Source: Bacteroidota bacterium
GTDB lineage: Bacteria; Bacteroidota; Bacteroidia; AKYH767-A; 2013-40CM-41-45
Length of the DNA: 64,000 bases
Assembly: GCA_016711505.1 (NCBI GenBank)
Contig: JADJSV010000001.1
Span: forward strand, 744,001 to 808,000
Reading direction: 5' to 3'
Shown: positions 41,103 to 48,855 of the stretch, piece by piece
Position numbering within the stretch: position 1 is the stretch's first letter
Layout: each line of letters opens with the position of its first letter
The notes under the pieces: generated by a model
Databases searched by the model: none
The model's input: only the letters and a program-made list of their open reading frames with translations
Told to the model about the DNA's origin: nothing
Program-made: the position numbers and the translations under genes

Positions 41103-41507
41103 ATGAAAAAAACGCACATTATTGCTATTGTCATTATTGCAATTGCAATCGGAGCAATCCTGAGTACACTTGCTGATTCCAGCACATACGCCTCTTTTCG
41201 TGTTGCTGAAGAAGAACCTTCAAAAACTTTTCATGTCGTAGGTAAATTAAATAAAGACAAACCACAGGAATACAATCCGAAAGTTGACGCAGACTTGTTC
41301 TCTTTTTTTCTGGTCGATAATGAAGGCAAAGAAAAACAAGTACAATTACATAAAGCTAAACCACAAGACTTCGAGAAATCAGAACAGATCGTTGTTATTG
41401 GAAAAATGGAAGCAGGAAATTTTGTTGCATCAGACATTCTGATGAAATGTCCTTCTAAGTACAATACTTCCAGTGAAGACATGAAAGCTGTAACTTCTCA
41501 ACGTTGA
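41103..41507 (+). CDS. ccmE: haem chaperone CcmE, CxxxY variant
   Basis: 134 residues: N-terminal anchor (HIIAIVIIAIAIGAIL) and an OB-fold domain FHVVGKLNKDKPQEY onward. The haem-binding residue of classical CcmE is His in HxxxY; here the aligned segment is LMKCPSKY with Cys116 and Tyr120, the CxxxY form. That variant is known from a modified system I in some archaea and sulphate reducers. No ccmG or ccmH is in this cluster, consistent with the modified system, although they could be elsewhere. Confidence 0.92.
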   Translation: MKKTHIIAIVIIAIAIGAILSTLADSSTYASFRVAEEEPSKTFHVVGKLNKDKPQEYNPKVDADLFSFFLVDNEGKEKQVQLHKAKPQDFEKSEQIVVIGKMEAGNFVASDILMKCPSKYNTSSEDMKAVTSQR

Positions 41508-41532
41508 TATTTAGCAACTACAACTAACTTTA

Positions 41533-43983
41533 ATGGACATACAATACATAGGAGAACAACTCCTTTGGGGAAAGATTGGAAATCTTCTGGTATTTACTGC
41601 ATTTACCGCAGCTCTATTGGCGGCAATCTCCTTTTATTTTGCTATTCGCAATGAAGATAAGACGTGGCGGAAACTTGCAAGACAGGCCTTTGCAATTCAT
41701 ACTATTTCAGTAACCGGAATTTTTGCATTACTATTTTATCTGATACTCAATCATCGGTTTGAGTATGTGTATGTATGGGAACACAGTAACACAATAATGC
41801 CGCTGAAATATATTCTCTCTTGTTTCTGGGAAGGACAAGAAGGAAGTTTTTTACTTTGGATGTTCTGGCATTGTGTTCTTGGATGGGTACTTATTCTAAC
41901 CGCCGGTGAATGGGAAAGTGGAGTTATGTTCGTGATCTCAATGGTACAGGTTTTCCTGGGATCAATGATCCTCGGTGTTGTTATATTAGGATATAAACTT
42001 GGGAATAATCCTTTTGTTCTTTTACGCGAACATCCGGATTTTGCTAATCTGCCTTTCATTAAAATGCCGGATTACCTTGCCCGGATAAAAGATGGTCGTG
42101 GATTAAATCCGCTTCTGCAAAATTACTGGATGACGATTCATCCACCTACACTCTTCCTGGGCTTTGCTTCTACTGTTGTCCCGTTTGCATTTGCAATCGC
42201 AGGGTTATTAAGAAAGAAATTTTCAGAATGGATCAAGCCGGCATTACCATGGACTTTCTTCGGTGTAATGATCCTGGGAACAGGAATTCTGATGGGTGCT
42301 GCATGGGCTTACGAATCATTAAGCTTCGGTGGTTTCTGGGCATGGGATCCTGTTGAAAACGCTTCGTTAGTTCCATGGATGACATTGGTTGGTCTTGCGC
42401 ACGTTATGCTGATCTATAAGCACAGAAAGCGTTCATTAATTTCGAATTACATTCTTGCAATTGCTACCTTTTTCTTTATCCTTTATTCTACCTTCCTTAC
42501 AAGAAGTGGAATTTTAGGAAACTCTTCTGTTCATGCCTTTACCGATCTTGGAATGTCGGGTCACTTATTGATCTACATGTTATTCTTCCTTGTTCTTTCT
42601 GCCTTTCTGCTAATTAAAAATTACAATGCATTAAAAGAATCACATGAAGAAGAACATCTTTCTTCCCGTGAATTCTGGATGTTTATAGGGATGCTTGTTT
42701 TAGTGATCGGTTGTTTGCAAATTACATTTACAACATCATTGCCGGTGTTCAATAAATTATTTGGACTCAACATGGCAGCACCGACTGATGCCATCGACCA
42801 TTATAATAAATGGCAGGTACCTGTTGCAATATTCATTTGTCTGCTGATTGGGATTGCTCAATACTTCAAATACAAAAAAAGTGAATGGAAAGATATCAGA
42901 AAAAAGCTGACCTTAAGTCTGATGCTTTCACTGCTGGTAACTGGTCTGAGTGCTTTTTATCTTGGAACATACAGAGTACATTATTATATTTTATTTTTCG
43001 CTAGTGTATTTGCTGTCATAGCGAATCTGTCTTACATCATAACTATATTAAAAGGTAAACTCAGTAACTCAGGTGCGTCAATTGCACACATCGGAATCGG
43101 ATTAATATTACTTGGGGCACTTGTATCAAATTCTAAAAAAGAAGTGATTTCAAGAAACCTGAAAAATGTTGACCTTGGCAAAGACATGCCGAATAAGGAG
43201 AACATCATGATCGAACAAAAGATCGATACTCTTCCAATGGGCAGTTATTATGTCACCTATTCAAAACGTGAGACAGAAGGCGTAAACGTGTTTTTTACGA
43301 TAGAATATTTTAAATTGAATCCTTTAACAGGCAATAAAGAAAAACAGTTTGAATTAAAACCGTTTGTTCAATTAAATGAAAGAATGGGAAATGTTGCAGA
43401 ACCTGCAACCAAACATTTCTTTGATAAAGATATCTATACACATATTACTTATGCTGAAATTGAAAAAGCAAAAAGTGATCATGGTGAAGAGGGACACAAT
43501 CACGAAGAGAACGAAGACTATCAACCTTATAAAAAACAAATGCTCGCTGTTGGTGATACATTTATTACCAGCAACAGTTTTGTCATTCTTCGAGGTCTGA
43601 AAAAAGATCTTGACAGGAAAGATTTCGAATTACACGATTCTGATCTTATCGTCGGTGCGGACTTGATGATTCAGGATATCAACAAAACTACTTACGAAAG
43701 TATGCCTGTTTTTGTGATCAAAGACTTTTCAGTTTATACGAAGACTTCAGTTGTTGACGAGTTAGGATTGAAATTTGAATTTTCAAAGATCGACCCGGGC
43801 ACAGGGAAAATCGAACTTGCAGTTGCAGAAAAGAAAGAAAATAAATCAGACTTTATCGTAATGAAGGCTATCATCTTTCCATACATTAATATTCTATGGA
43901 TAGGTTGTTTATTCATGATCATTGGCTCACTCATTGCCATCAGAAAGATGCTCAAGAAAGTCAGAAAAGCCGACAACATATAA
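41533..43983 (+). CDS. ccmF: cytochrome c haem lyase CcmF
   Basis: 816-residue multi-helix membrane protein that ligates haem to apocytochrome CxxCH. The WWD motif is perfect (GGFWAWDPVENASLVPWM), with FWEGQEGSFLLWMFWH upstream and conserved His in TIHPPTLFLGF and VGLAHVMLIYKH. The C-terminal quarter is a periplasmic domain with a His/Glu-rich loop (HGEEGHNHEENEDYQ) that could hold metal. It should mature the cytochromes encoded at 12.3 and 16-18 kb. The downstream gene overlaps slightly only if an upstream start is used; ATG 43988 is just after the stop. Confidence 0.94.
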   Translation: MDIQYIGEQLLWGKIGNLLVFTAFTAALLAAISFYFAIRNEDKTWRKLARQAFAIHTISVTGIFALLFYLILNHRFEYVYVWEHSNTIMPLKYILSCFWEGQEGSFLLWMFWHCVLGWVLILTAGEWESGVMFVISMVQVFLGSMILGVVILGYKLGNNPFVLLREHPDFANLPFIKMPDYLARIKDGRGLNPLLQNYWMTIHPPTLFLGFASTVVPFAFAIAGLLRKKFSEWIKPALPWTFFGVMILGTGILMGAAWAYESLSFGGFWAWDPVENASLVPWMTLVGLAHVMLIYKHRKRSLISNYILAIATFFFILYSTFLTRSGILGNSSVHAFTDLGMSGHLLIYMLFFLVLSAFLLIKNYNALKESHEEEHLSSREFWMFIGMLVLVIGCLQITFTTSLPVFNKLFGLNMAAPTDAIDHYNKWQVPVAIFICLLIGIAQYFKYKKSEWKDIRKKLTLSLMLSLLVTGLSAFYLGTYRVHYYILFFASVFAVIANLSYIITILKGKLSNSGASIAHIGIGLILLGALVSNSKKEVISRNLKNVDLGKDMPNKENIMIEQKIDTLPMGSYYVTYSKRETEGVNVFFTIEYFKLNPLTGNKEKQFELKPFVQLNERMGNVAEPATKHFFDKDIYTHITYAEIEKAKSDHGEEGHNHEENEDYQPYKKQMLAVGDTFITSNSFVILRGLKKDLDRKDFELHDSDLIVGADLMIQDINKTTYESMPVFVIKDFSVYTKTSVVDELGLKFEFSKIDPGTGKIELAVAEKKENKSDFIVMKAIIFPYINILWIGCLFMIIGSLIAIRKMLKKVRKADNI

Positions 43984-43987
43984 ACTA

Positions 43988-44761
43988 ATGAAGATAGTAA
44001 TCATCGGTGCAGGGAATCTGGCGTGGCATATTGCCCCGAAACTGAAGAAGCTGGGACATGAGATCATAGGTGTTTATAGCAGGACAAAAAAATCAGCTGA
44101 TTTACTATCGAAAAGAATCGGGTCAGATTCTTTTTCAGATATAGAAAGGATTCCGGAAAATGCAGATCTCTATATTGTAGCCCTTCATGATAAAGCTATT
44201 GCTTCAATTGTCAGACAATTAAAATTTATTCCCAAATTCATTGCACATACCAGCGGAGCAACTCCTCTGTCAGCTTTTCCGGTGAAGTTCAAAAATGTAG
44301 GTGTATTCTATCCGTTACAATCGTTTTCAAAAAACAGAACTGTCAAATTTGATTCTGTACCCTTTCTGATTGAAAGCAAGAATACGAAAACAAAAAAAGT
44401 TTTATCTGACCTTGCCCGGCAATTTTCCAATAATGTGCATTTCGTTTCTTCGGAGAAAAGAAAAAGAGTTCATCTGGCAGCTGTATTTGCAAATAATTTT
44501 GTCAATCATATGTATTCCTTGTCGGCAGAAATTTTACAGGAAAATCAATTATCATTTGATCTTTTAAAACCGTTGATTTTTGAAACGGCAGCTAAAATCA
44601 AAGAAAATCATCCTGATAAAATGCAAACCGGTCCGGCCAGAAGAAATGATCAACCTGTAATTAAGGAACACCTTAAACTTTTAAGAGGCAAAAAACAAAG
44701 AAAAGACATCTATACACTTTTGAATCAAAGTATTCTTGATAAGTTTAAAGTAAGGAATTAA
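43988..44761 (+). CDS. Rossmann-like and DUF2520 domain protein
   Basis: 257 residues with an N-terminal NAD(P)-binding fold (KIVIIGAGNLAWHIAPKLKK) and the C-terminal DUF2520 helical domain (FANNFVNHMYSLSAEILQEN, then TGPARRNDQPVIKEHLKLLR). The architecture resembles pyrroline-5-carboxylate or ketopantoate reductase-type dehydrogenases; TGPxxRxD is the family signature. Substrate unknown. It follows ccmF by 4 nt in the same operon, with no clear functional link to cytochrome maturation. Confidence 0.88.
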   Translation: MKIVIIGAGNLAWHIAPKLKKLGHEIIGVYSRTKKSADLLSKRIGSDSFSDIERIPENADLYIVALHDKAIASIVRQLKFIPKFIAHTSGATPLSAFPVKFKNVGVFYPLQSFSKNRTVKFDSVPFLIESKNTKTKKVLSDLARQFSNNVHFVSSEKRKRVHLAAVFANNFVNHMYSLSAEILQENQLSFDLLKPLIFETAAKIKENHPDKMQTGPARRNDQPVIKEHLKLLRGKKQRKDIYTLLNQSILDKFKVRN

Positions 44762-44794
44762 TTTCAATTCCATAATTTCTCTATTATTGTATCG

Positions 44795-45298
44795 ATGAAA
44801 AATTTCAAAGAAACACTCCACCCTATCCGATGTTTTGTTTTTGATGTTGATGGAGTTTTAACCGACAACCGGGTTGTAGTTATGCCGAATGAATTGCACA
44901 GAATCATGAATATCCGTGATGGCTTTGCGTTAAAGGAAGCTGTGGATACCGGCTATCATGTGATCATCATTTCCGGCGGCAAGTCTGAAAGTGTCAGAAC
45001 AAGACTTGCAAACCTTGGAATAAAAGATATTTATCTTGGTGTAAAGGATAAAACCGTTCAGTTAGATGAAGTAAAAAAAATGTACGGATTGAAAACAGAT
45101 GAGATCTTATACATGGGTGATGACATTCCTGACTATTATGTAATGCAACAAGTCGGAGTTCCTACTTGTCCAAACGACGCTGTTCATGAAATACGCGAAC
45201 TCTGTACTTACGTCAGCCCTTTCAATGGCGGCGAAGGATGTGTCAGAGATGTTATTGAACAAACACTGAAACTTCATGGCAAATGGCCGGTGAAATAA
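44795..45298 (+). CDS. kdsC: KdsC-like HAD phosphatase
   Basis: HAD-superfamily phosphatase of the C0 tetrameric type, 167 residues: FVFDVDGVLTDNRV, IISGGKSESVRTRLANLGI, LYMGDDIPDYYVMQQVGV and the C-terminal Gly-rich GGEGCVRDVIEQTLKLHGKW. These match 3-deoxy-D-manno-octulosonate 8-phosphate phosphatase, the Kdo step in lipopolysaccharide synthesis. kdsA/kdsB are not in the window, so the specific substrate is inferred from family similarity. Its last codons overlap the preferred UbiA start. Confidence 0.88.
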   Translation: MKNFKETLHPIRCFVFDVDGVLTDNRVVVMPNELHRIMNIRDGFALKEAVDTGYHVIIISGGKSESVRTRLANLGIKDIYLGVKDKTVQLDEVKKMYGLKTDEILYMGDDIPDYYVMQQVGVPTCPNDAVHEIRELCTYVSPFNGGEGCVRDVIEQTLKLHGKWPVK

Positions 45299-46230
45299 TT
45301 TCCGCAAACAAATTTATGATTTTCCTGAAACTTATCAGATGGCCCAATCTGATTATGATAGCCGTTACACAATTTCTTGTTCGCTATTGTCTGATCATGC
45401 CGGCATTCACTGTTGAATACAAAGTAATTGATGTTTTTCCTGATCATCTCAATAAATTACAATTCCTTCTTTTGGTAGCGTCTACTCTTTTGATTGCTGC
45501 AGGAGGATATATTATTAATGACATTCAGGATACATCAATCGACCTTGAAAATAAGCCGGGGAAAAATAAAATAAACAATGGAATTTCAGAAGCGTTTGCG
45601 CTAAGACTGTATTATATCTTAACCATCATTGGAATCGCTTGCGGATTTGCAACAGCAATTATGATTCAAAAATTATCTTTAGGCTTCATTCCTCTTTTCG
45701 CTGCTGCGTCATTATATATGTATTCCACTTTCTATAAGAAAAGATTTCTTTCAGGAAACATAATGATCGCAATACTTTCTGCCTTAAGTGTAATGATAGT
45801 GGGCCTCTTTGAACCTGCTTTCTATAAAAGCTTTATCTATCTGCTTTGGTACGGCGTGTTTGCATTTGAAATTTCTTTGATCCGGGAAATCATAAAAGAT
45901 ATTGAAGACAAAGATGGTGATGAAAAAGCACAATCGAAGAGTCTGCCAATTCTACATGGCATTCCCAAAACAAAACTGGTCATCTATGGATTGATCCTAT
46001 TTATGATAGCTTCCATCATGCATGTTCTGTACTATGATTTTTATGAGAATACTGTTATCAGTTTTTGGGTTCTTACAGGAATTTTTATTTTACCATTACT
46101 GATTCTTGCTTATTCAATTTACATTTCACAGGAAAAAAAAGATTATCGCTTCGCAAGTGGAATTGCTAAAGCATACATGACGTTGGGAATTTTCAGCTTA
46201 TTCGGATTCTGGTATTATTTCTTAAGATAG
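45283..46230 (+). CDS. UbiA-family prenyltransferase
   Basis: Membrane prenyltransferase, 315 residues if the 45283 ATG is used, with about eight to nine helices. Asp-rich motifs are INDIQDTSIDLENKPGKNKI (NDxxDxxxD) and IIKDIEDKDGDEKAQSKSLP (DxxxD). Bacteroidota homologues are usually annotated as geranylgeranylglycerol-phosphate geranylgeranyltransferase, but substrate is not proven. ATG 45316 (MIFLKLIRWPNL) is an equally likely start and would remove the 16-nt overlap with kdsC. Confidence 0.85.
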   Translation: MAGEIISANKFMIFLKLIRWPNLIMIAVTQFLVRYCLIMPAFTVEYKVIDVFPDHLNKLQFLLLVASTLLIAAGGYIINDIQDTSIDLENKPGKNKINNGISEAFALRLYYILTIIGIACGFATAIMIQKLSLGFIPLFAAASLYMYSTFYKKRFLSGNIMIAILSALSVMIVGLFEPAFYKSFIYLLWYGVFAFEISLIREIIKDIEDKDGDEKAQSKSLPILHGIPKTKLVIYGLILFMIASIMHVLYYDFYENTVISFWVLTGIFILPLLILAYSIYISQEKKDYRFASGIAKAYMTLGIFSLFGFWYYFLR

Positions 46231-46234
46231 AATT

Positions 46235-46918
46235 TTGAAAAATTTCTCATCCTTCAACTTAATTCTTGGCTCCGGATCTCCACGGAGAAAACAATTATTG
46301 TCCGAATGCGGATTTGACTTTAGGGTCAGGACCAATGAGATTGACGAAACTCCCCCACCCGGCCTTCTCCGTTCAGAAATTGCAATGAAACTTGCAGAAA
46401 TGAAATCCGATGCATTGAGAAATACACTTACAGAAAAAGAAATCCTGATCACTGCAGATACAATAGTGTGCCTTGATGAACTTGTTTTGAATAAACCTGA
46501 AGACGCACAACATGCATTTGAAATGCTACGAAAGTTGAGTGGCAAAGTACATCAGGTTTATACCGGAGTTTGTATTTCCTCGAAAATAAAAAAGATTGTA
46601 TTTTCTTGTGAGACAGATGTTGAATTCAATTTATTGAGTGACGAATTAATACAAAGGTATGTCACTGAATATTCTCCATTCGATAAAGCAGGATCTTATG
46701 GTGCTCAGGAATGTTTACCGGAAGAATTGAATCCTTGTTCAGAAGCCGAGAAACAATTTATCCGTTCTATCGGAAAACCTGATCTTTTTGAAAACACTTT
46801 AGTGCAAACCGGAAAAGAGAGCATTCCTATCATTAAAAAAATTACAGGAAGTTATTTCAATGTCATGGGTTTGCCAATTGTTGAGTTGACTAACCAACTG
46901 AATAGTTTTATCGACTGA
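46235..46918 (+). CDS. maf: Maf-like nucleoside triphosphate pyrophosphatase
   Basis: Maf/YhdE house-cleaning pyrophosphatase: LILGSGSPRRKQLLSECGF near the N-terminus, then ITADTIVCLDELVLNKPEDA and YSPFDKAGSYGAQE with the catalytic acidic residues. It is 227 residues, longer than the usual 190, because of a 30-residue insert before the closing GSYFNVMGLPIVEL; the insert occurs in other Bacteroidota Maf proteins. The start is a TTG at 46235, 4 nt after the previous stop. Confidence 0.93.
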   Translation: MKNFSSFNLILGSGSPRRKQLLSECGFDFRVRTNEIDETPPPGLLRSEIAMKLAEMKSDALRNTLTEKEILITADTIVCLDELVLNKPEDAQHAFEMLRKLSGKVHQVYTGVCISSKIKKIVFSCETDVEFNLLSDELIQRYVTEYSPFDKAGSYGAQECLPEELNPCSEAEKQFIRSIGKPDLFENTLVQTGKESIPIIKKITGSYFNVMGLPIVELTNQLNSFID

Positions 46919-46920
46919 TC

Positions 46921-47838
46921 ATGGAAAAGCAAAAAGATTCCGGGATCAGAACAGCATATTTGAAAATGCATCTTGCCATTTTCTTATGGGGATTCACGGG
47001 CCTGCTGGGCCAGAAGATCCACCTTAATGAAGGCATGTTAGTATGGTATAGAATGCTCTTAAGTAGCCTGGCCATACTTGGAATATTTTATTACAGAAAA
47101 TCTTTTCCCAAAATAAAAACCCGCGAGATCTGGATGATCGGCGCAATTGGTTTTTTAGTTATGCTGCATTGGGTCGCATTCTACGGTTCAATAAAAGCCA
47201 GCAGTATTTCTGTTGCAATGATCTGTCTTTCCGCCATTGCACTCTTCTCCTCTATTCTTGAACCATTGATCAACAAAGCACCATTTGATTTTGTCGAGAT
47301 CTTGTTTAGCGCAATGGCCGTTACGGGAATTTCAACCATTTACAATTCTGATGTTACTGCTTCTACAGGAATTATTCTTGGACTGATAAGTGCATTCTTA
47401 AGTGCACTCTTTTCAACATTCAATAAACGTATAGCCGGAAAATATGAAACTCTTACAATTAGCTTCATAGAATTATCATTCGGATTCGGATTTCTCACAT
47501 TGCTTCTTCCGGTCTATTTTTTATTTGCTGACAGTTCGAAACTGATTCCTGACTGGTCAGACTTATTTTATTTGTTGATCCTATCCTTGTTTTGTACAGT
47601 ATTAACCTGGATACTATCTTTACAGGCATTAAGAAAAGTTTCTGCATATACGATGGGACTTGCATTGAACCTTGAACCTATTTATGGAATTATACTTGCA
47701 ATTCTATTTGCAAACGAAGGGCGCTTAATGAATAGCGGATTTATAACAGGAGCAGTTATTATTCTGGTCACAGTTGTCCTGCACACGATTTATAAAGCAA
47801 GAAAAACAAAACTGGCAAAGCAAAATGCTGCATTATAA
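46921..47838 (+). CDS. EamA/DMT-family transporter
   Basis: Ten-helix drug/metabolite transporter superfamily protein, 305 residues, with two EamA repeats: HLAIFLWGFTGLLGQKIHL and GIILGLISAFLSALFSTFNK, plus LEPIYGIILAILFANEG near the end. Substrate unknown; members export amino acids, nucleosides or metabolites. It starts 2 nt after maf and overlaps the ogt start by 14 nt, so it belongs to the same run of co-directional genes. Confidence 0.9.
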   Translation: MEKQKDSGIRTAYLKMHLAIFLWGFTGLLGQKIHLNEGMLVWYRMLLSSLAILGIFYYRKSFPKIKTREIWMIGAIGFLVMLHWVAFYGSIKASSISVAMICLSAIALFSSILEPLINKAPFDFVEILFSAMAVTGISTIYNSDVTASTGIILGLISAFLSALFSTFNKRIAGKYETLTISFIELSFGFGFLTLLLPVYFLFADSSKLIPDWSDLFYLLILSLFCTVLTWILSLQALRKVSAYTMGLALNLEPIYGIILAILFANEGRLMNSGFITGAVIILVTVVLHTIYKARKTKLAKQNAAL

Positions 47839-48349
47839 AATTATCGAAAGCCCTATTGGTAAGATCCTGTTGATTTCAAATGAATCAGGACTTTGCTTTG
47901 CAGAATTTGAAGACGATTCCAATCCGGATAAAAAATTGAAAGCAATTGCTTCAAAATTTAAAGAAGAATTCTGCGAAGGGAATAATGAGATCCTGGAAAC
48001 AACTCAACACCAATTAGACCTATACTTTAAAAAGGAATTAACAATTTTTAACATTGCACTCTCACCTTTTGGAACAGGTTTTCAGAAATCTGTCTGGAAT
48101 TCATTGCAGGAAATACCTTTTGGTAAAATAAAAACGTACAAAATCCAATCAGAAAATCTTCAATCACCTGATGCGATACGGGCAATAGCAAGTGCAAATG
48201 GGAAAAATCCAATCGCAGTCATCATTCCATGCCATCGTGTAATTGGCTCAGATGGTACTTTAACCGGATATGCAGGGGGACTATGGCGTAAAAAATGGTT
48301 ACTTGAACACGAAGGATCACTGAATGCAGGACAAGTGTCATTGTTTTGA
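47825..48349 (+). CDS. ogt: methylated-DNA-protein-cysteine methyltransferase
   Basis: Suicide repair protein that removes O6-alkyl groups from guanine (and from O4-thymine). 174 residues from ATG 47825: an N-terminal KIIESPIGKILLISNESG domain and the DNA-binding helix plus active site IPCHRVIGSDGTLTGYAGG with the acceptor Cys. AIASANGKNP precedes it as usual. The upstream in-frame codons overlap the transporter gene and are not part of the family. Last gene of the long run before a new promoter. Confidence 0.95.
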   Translation: MLHYKIIESPIGKILLISNESGLCFAEFEDDSNPDKKLKAIASKFKEEFCEGNNEILETTQHQLDLYFKKELTIFNIALSPFGTGFQKSVWNSLQEIPFGKIKTYKIQSENLQSPDAIRAIASANGKNPIAVIIPCHRVIGSDGTLTGYAGGLWRKKWLLEHEGSLNAGQVSLF

Positions 48350-48370
48350 TTATAATATATTGTACTTTTG
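48341..48370 (+). promoter_or_regulatory. promoter of the His-rich/TonB receptor pair
   Basis: TTG (48341-48343), 19 nt, TACTTTTG (48363-48370), matching the phylum consensus. It starts inside the ogt 3' end and lies 4 nt before the ATG at 48375, so the mRNA should be leaderless. Confidence 0.75.
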
Positions 48371-48374
48371 CTGA

Positions 48375-48692
48375 ATGCTGAATCGGGGAAAGATCTTCTT
48401 TTCATTTTTATTTCTATTCGTATTTCTGATTCCAACTGTCGGAGAAACGTTACATCAGCTTTCTCATGCAGGCGATTTTCATTGCACCGAAAAAAATGTT
48501 CATCATTTTCATGAATCTGAACATCATTGTTCAATTTGCGATTTCTCTTTCACAACATACTATTCTGATATTTTTAAACCTGAAGTAAAAGCAATAGGGT
48601 ATTTTATATTTCCATATCAAACACTTAAAACACATTCACTTTTTTATTCTGAAGTAACGACTCTCGCATTAAGAGGGCCGCCAATTTGCTAG
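48375..48692 (+). CDS. small exported His/Cys-rich protein
   Basis: 105 residues: signal peptide (KIFFSFLFLFVFLIPTVG) and a mature part with a dense metal-ligand segment, HQLSHAGDFHCTEKNVHHFH then EHHCSICDF, containing eight His and three Cys in about 32 residues. The C-terminus LALRGPPIC is typical of a Bacteroidota family that precedes metal-related TonB receptors. I infer periplasmic metal binding (copper or zinc). Upstream of the TonB receptor and probably co-transcribed. Confidence 0.8.
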   Translation: MLNRGKIFFSFLFLFVFLIPTVGETLHQLSHAGDFHCTEKNVHHFHESEHHCSICDFSFTTYYSDIFKPEVKAIGYFIFPYQTLKTHSLFYSEVTTLALRGPPIC

Positions 48693-48740
48693 TACTTTTT
48701 TATGATTCAATTTCTTTAATTCCGTTATAAGCAGATCTTT

Positions 48741-48802
48741 TAAAGCAAACTAAGCTTTAGAGCATTCATGCTTCATAGGGATATTTCCCTCATAGTTATG
48801 CT
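48741..48802 (+). promoter_or_regulatory. foldable leader upstream of the TonB receptor
   Basis: Two consecutive hairpins lie between the His-rich gene and the receptor: TAAAGC / GCTTTA (48741-48746, 48754-48759), and a two-tier hairpin with outer AGCAT / ATGCT (48761-48765, 48798-48802) and inner AGGGA / TCCCT (48777-48781, 48786-48790). No T run follows. It may be an intergenic processing site or regulatory RNA element; no known riboswitch is recognised. Confidence 0.4.
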
Positions 48803-48855
48803 ACCGGAATTCAGAAATATAACTCATCAGTTTCTAACAAATTAAAATCATTAAA

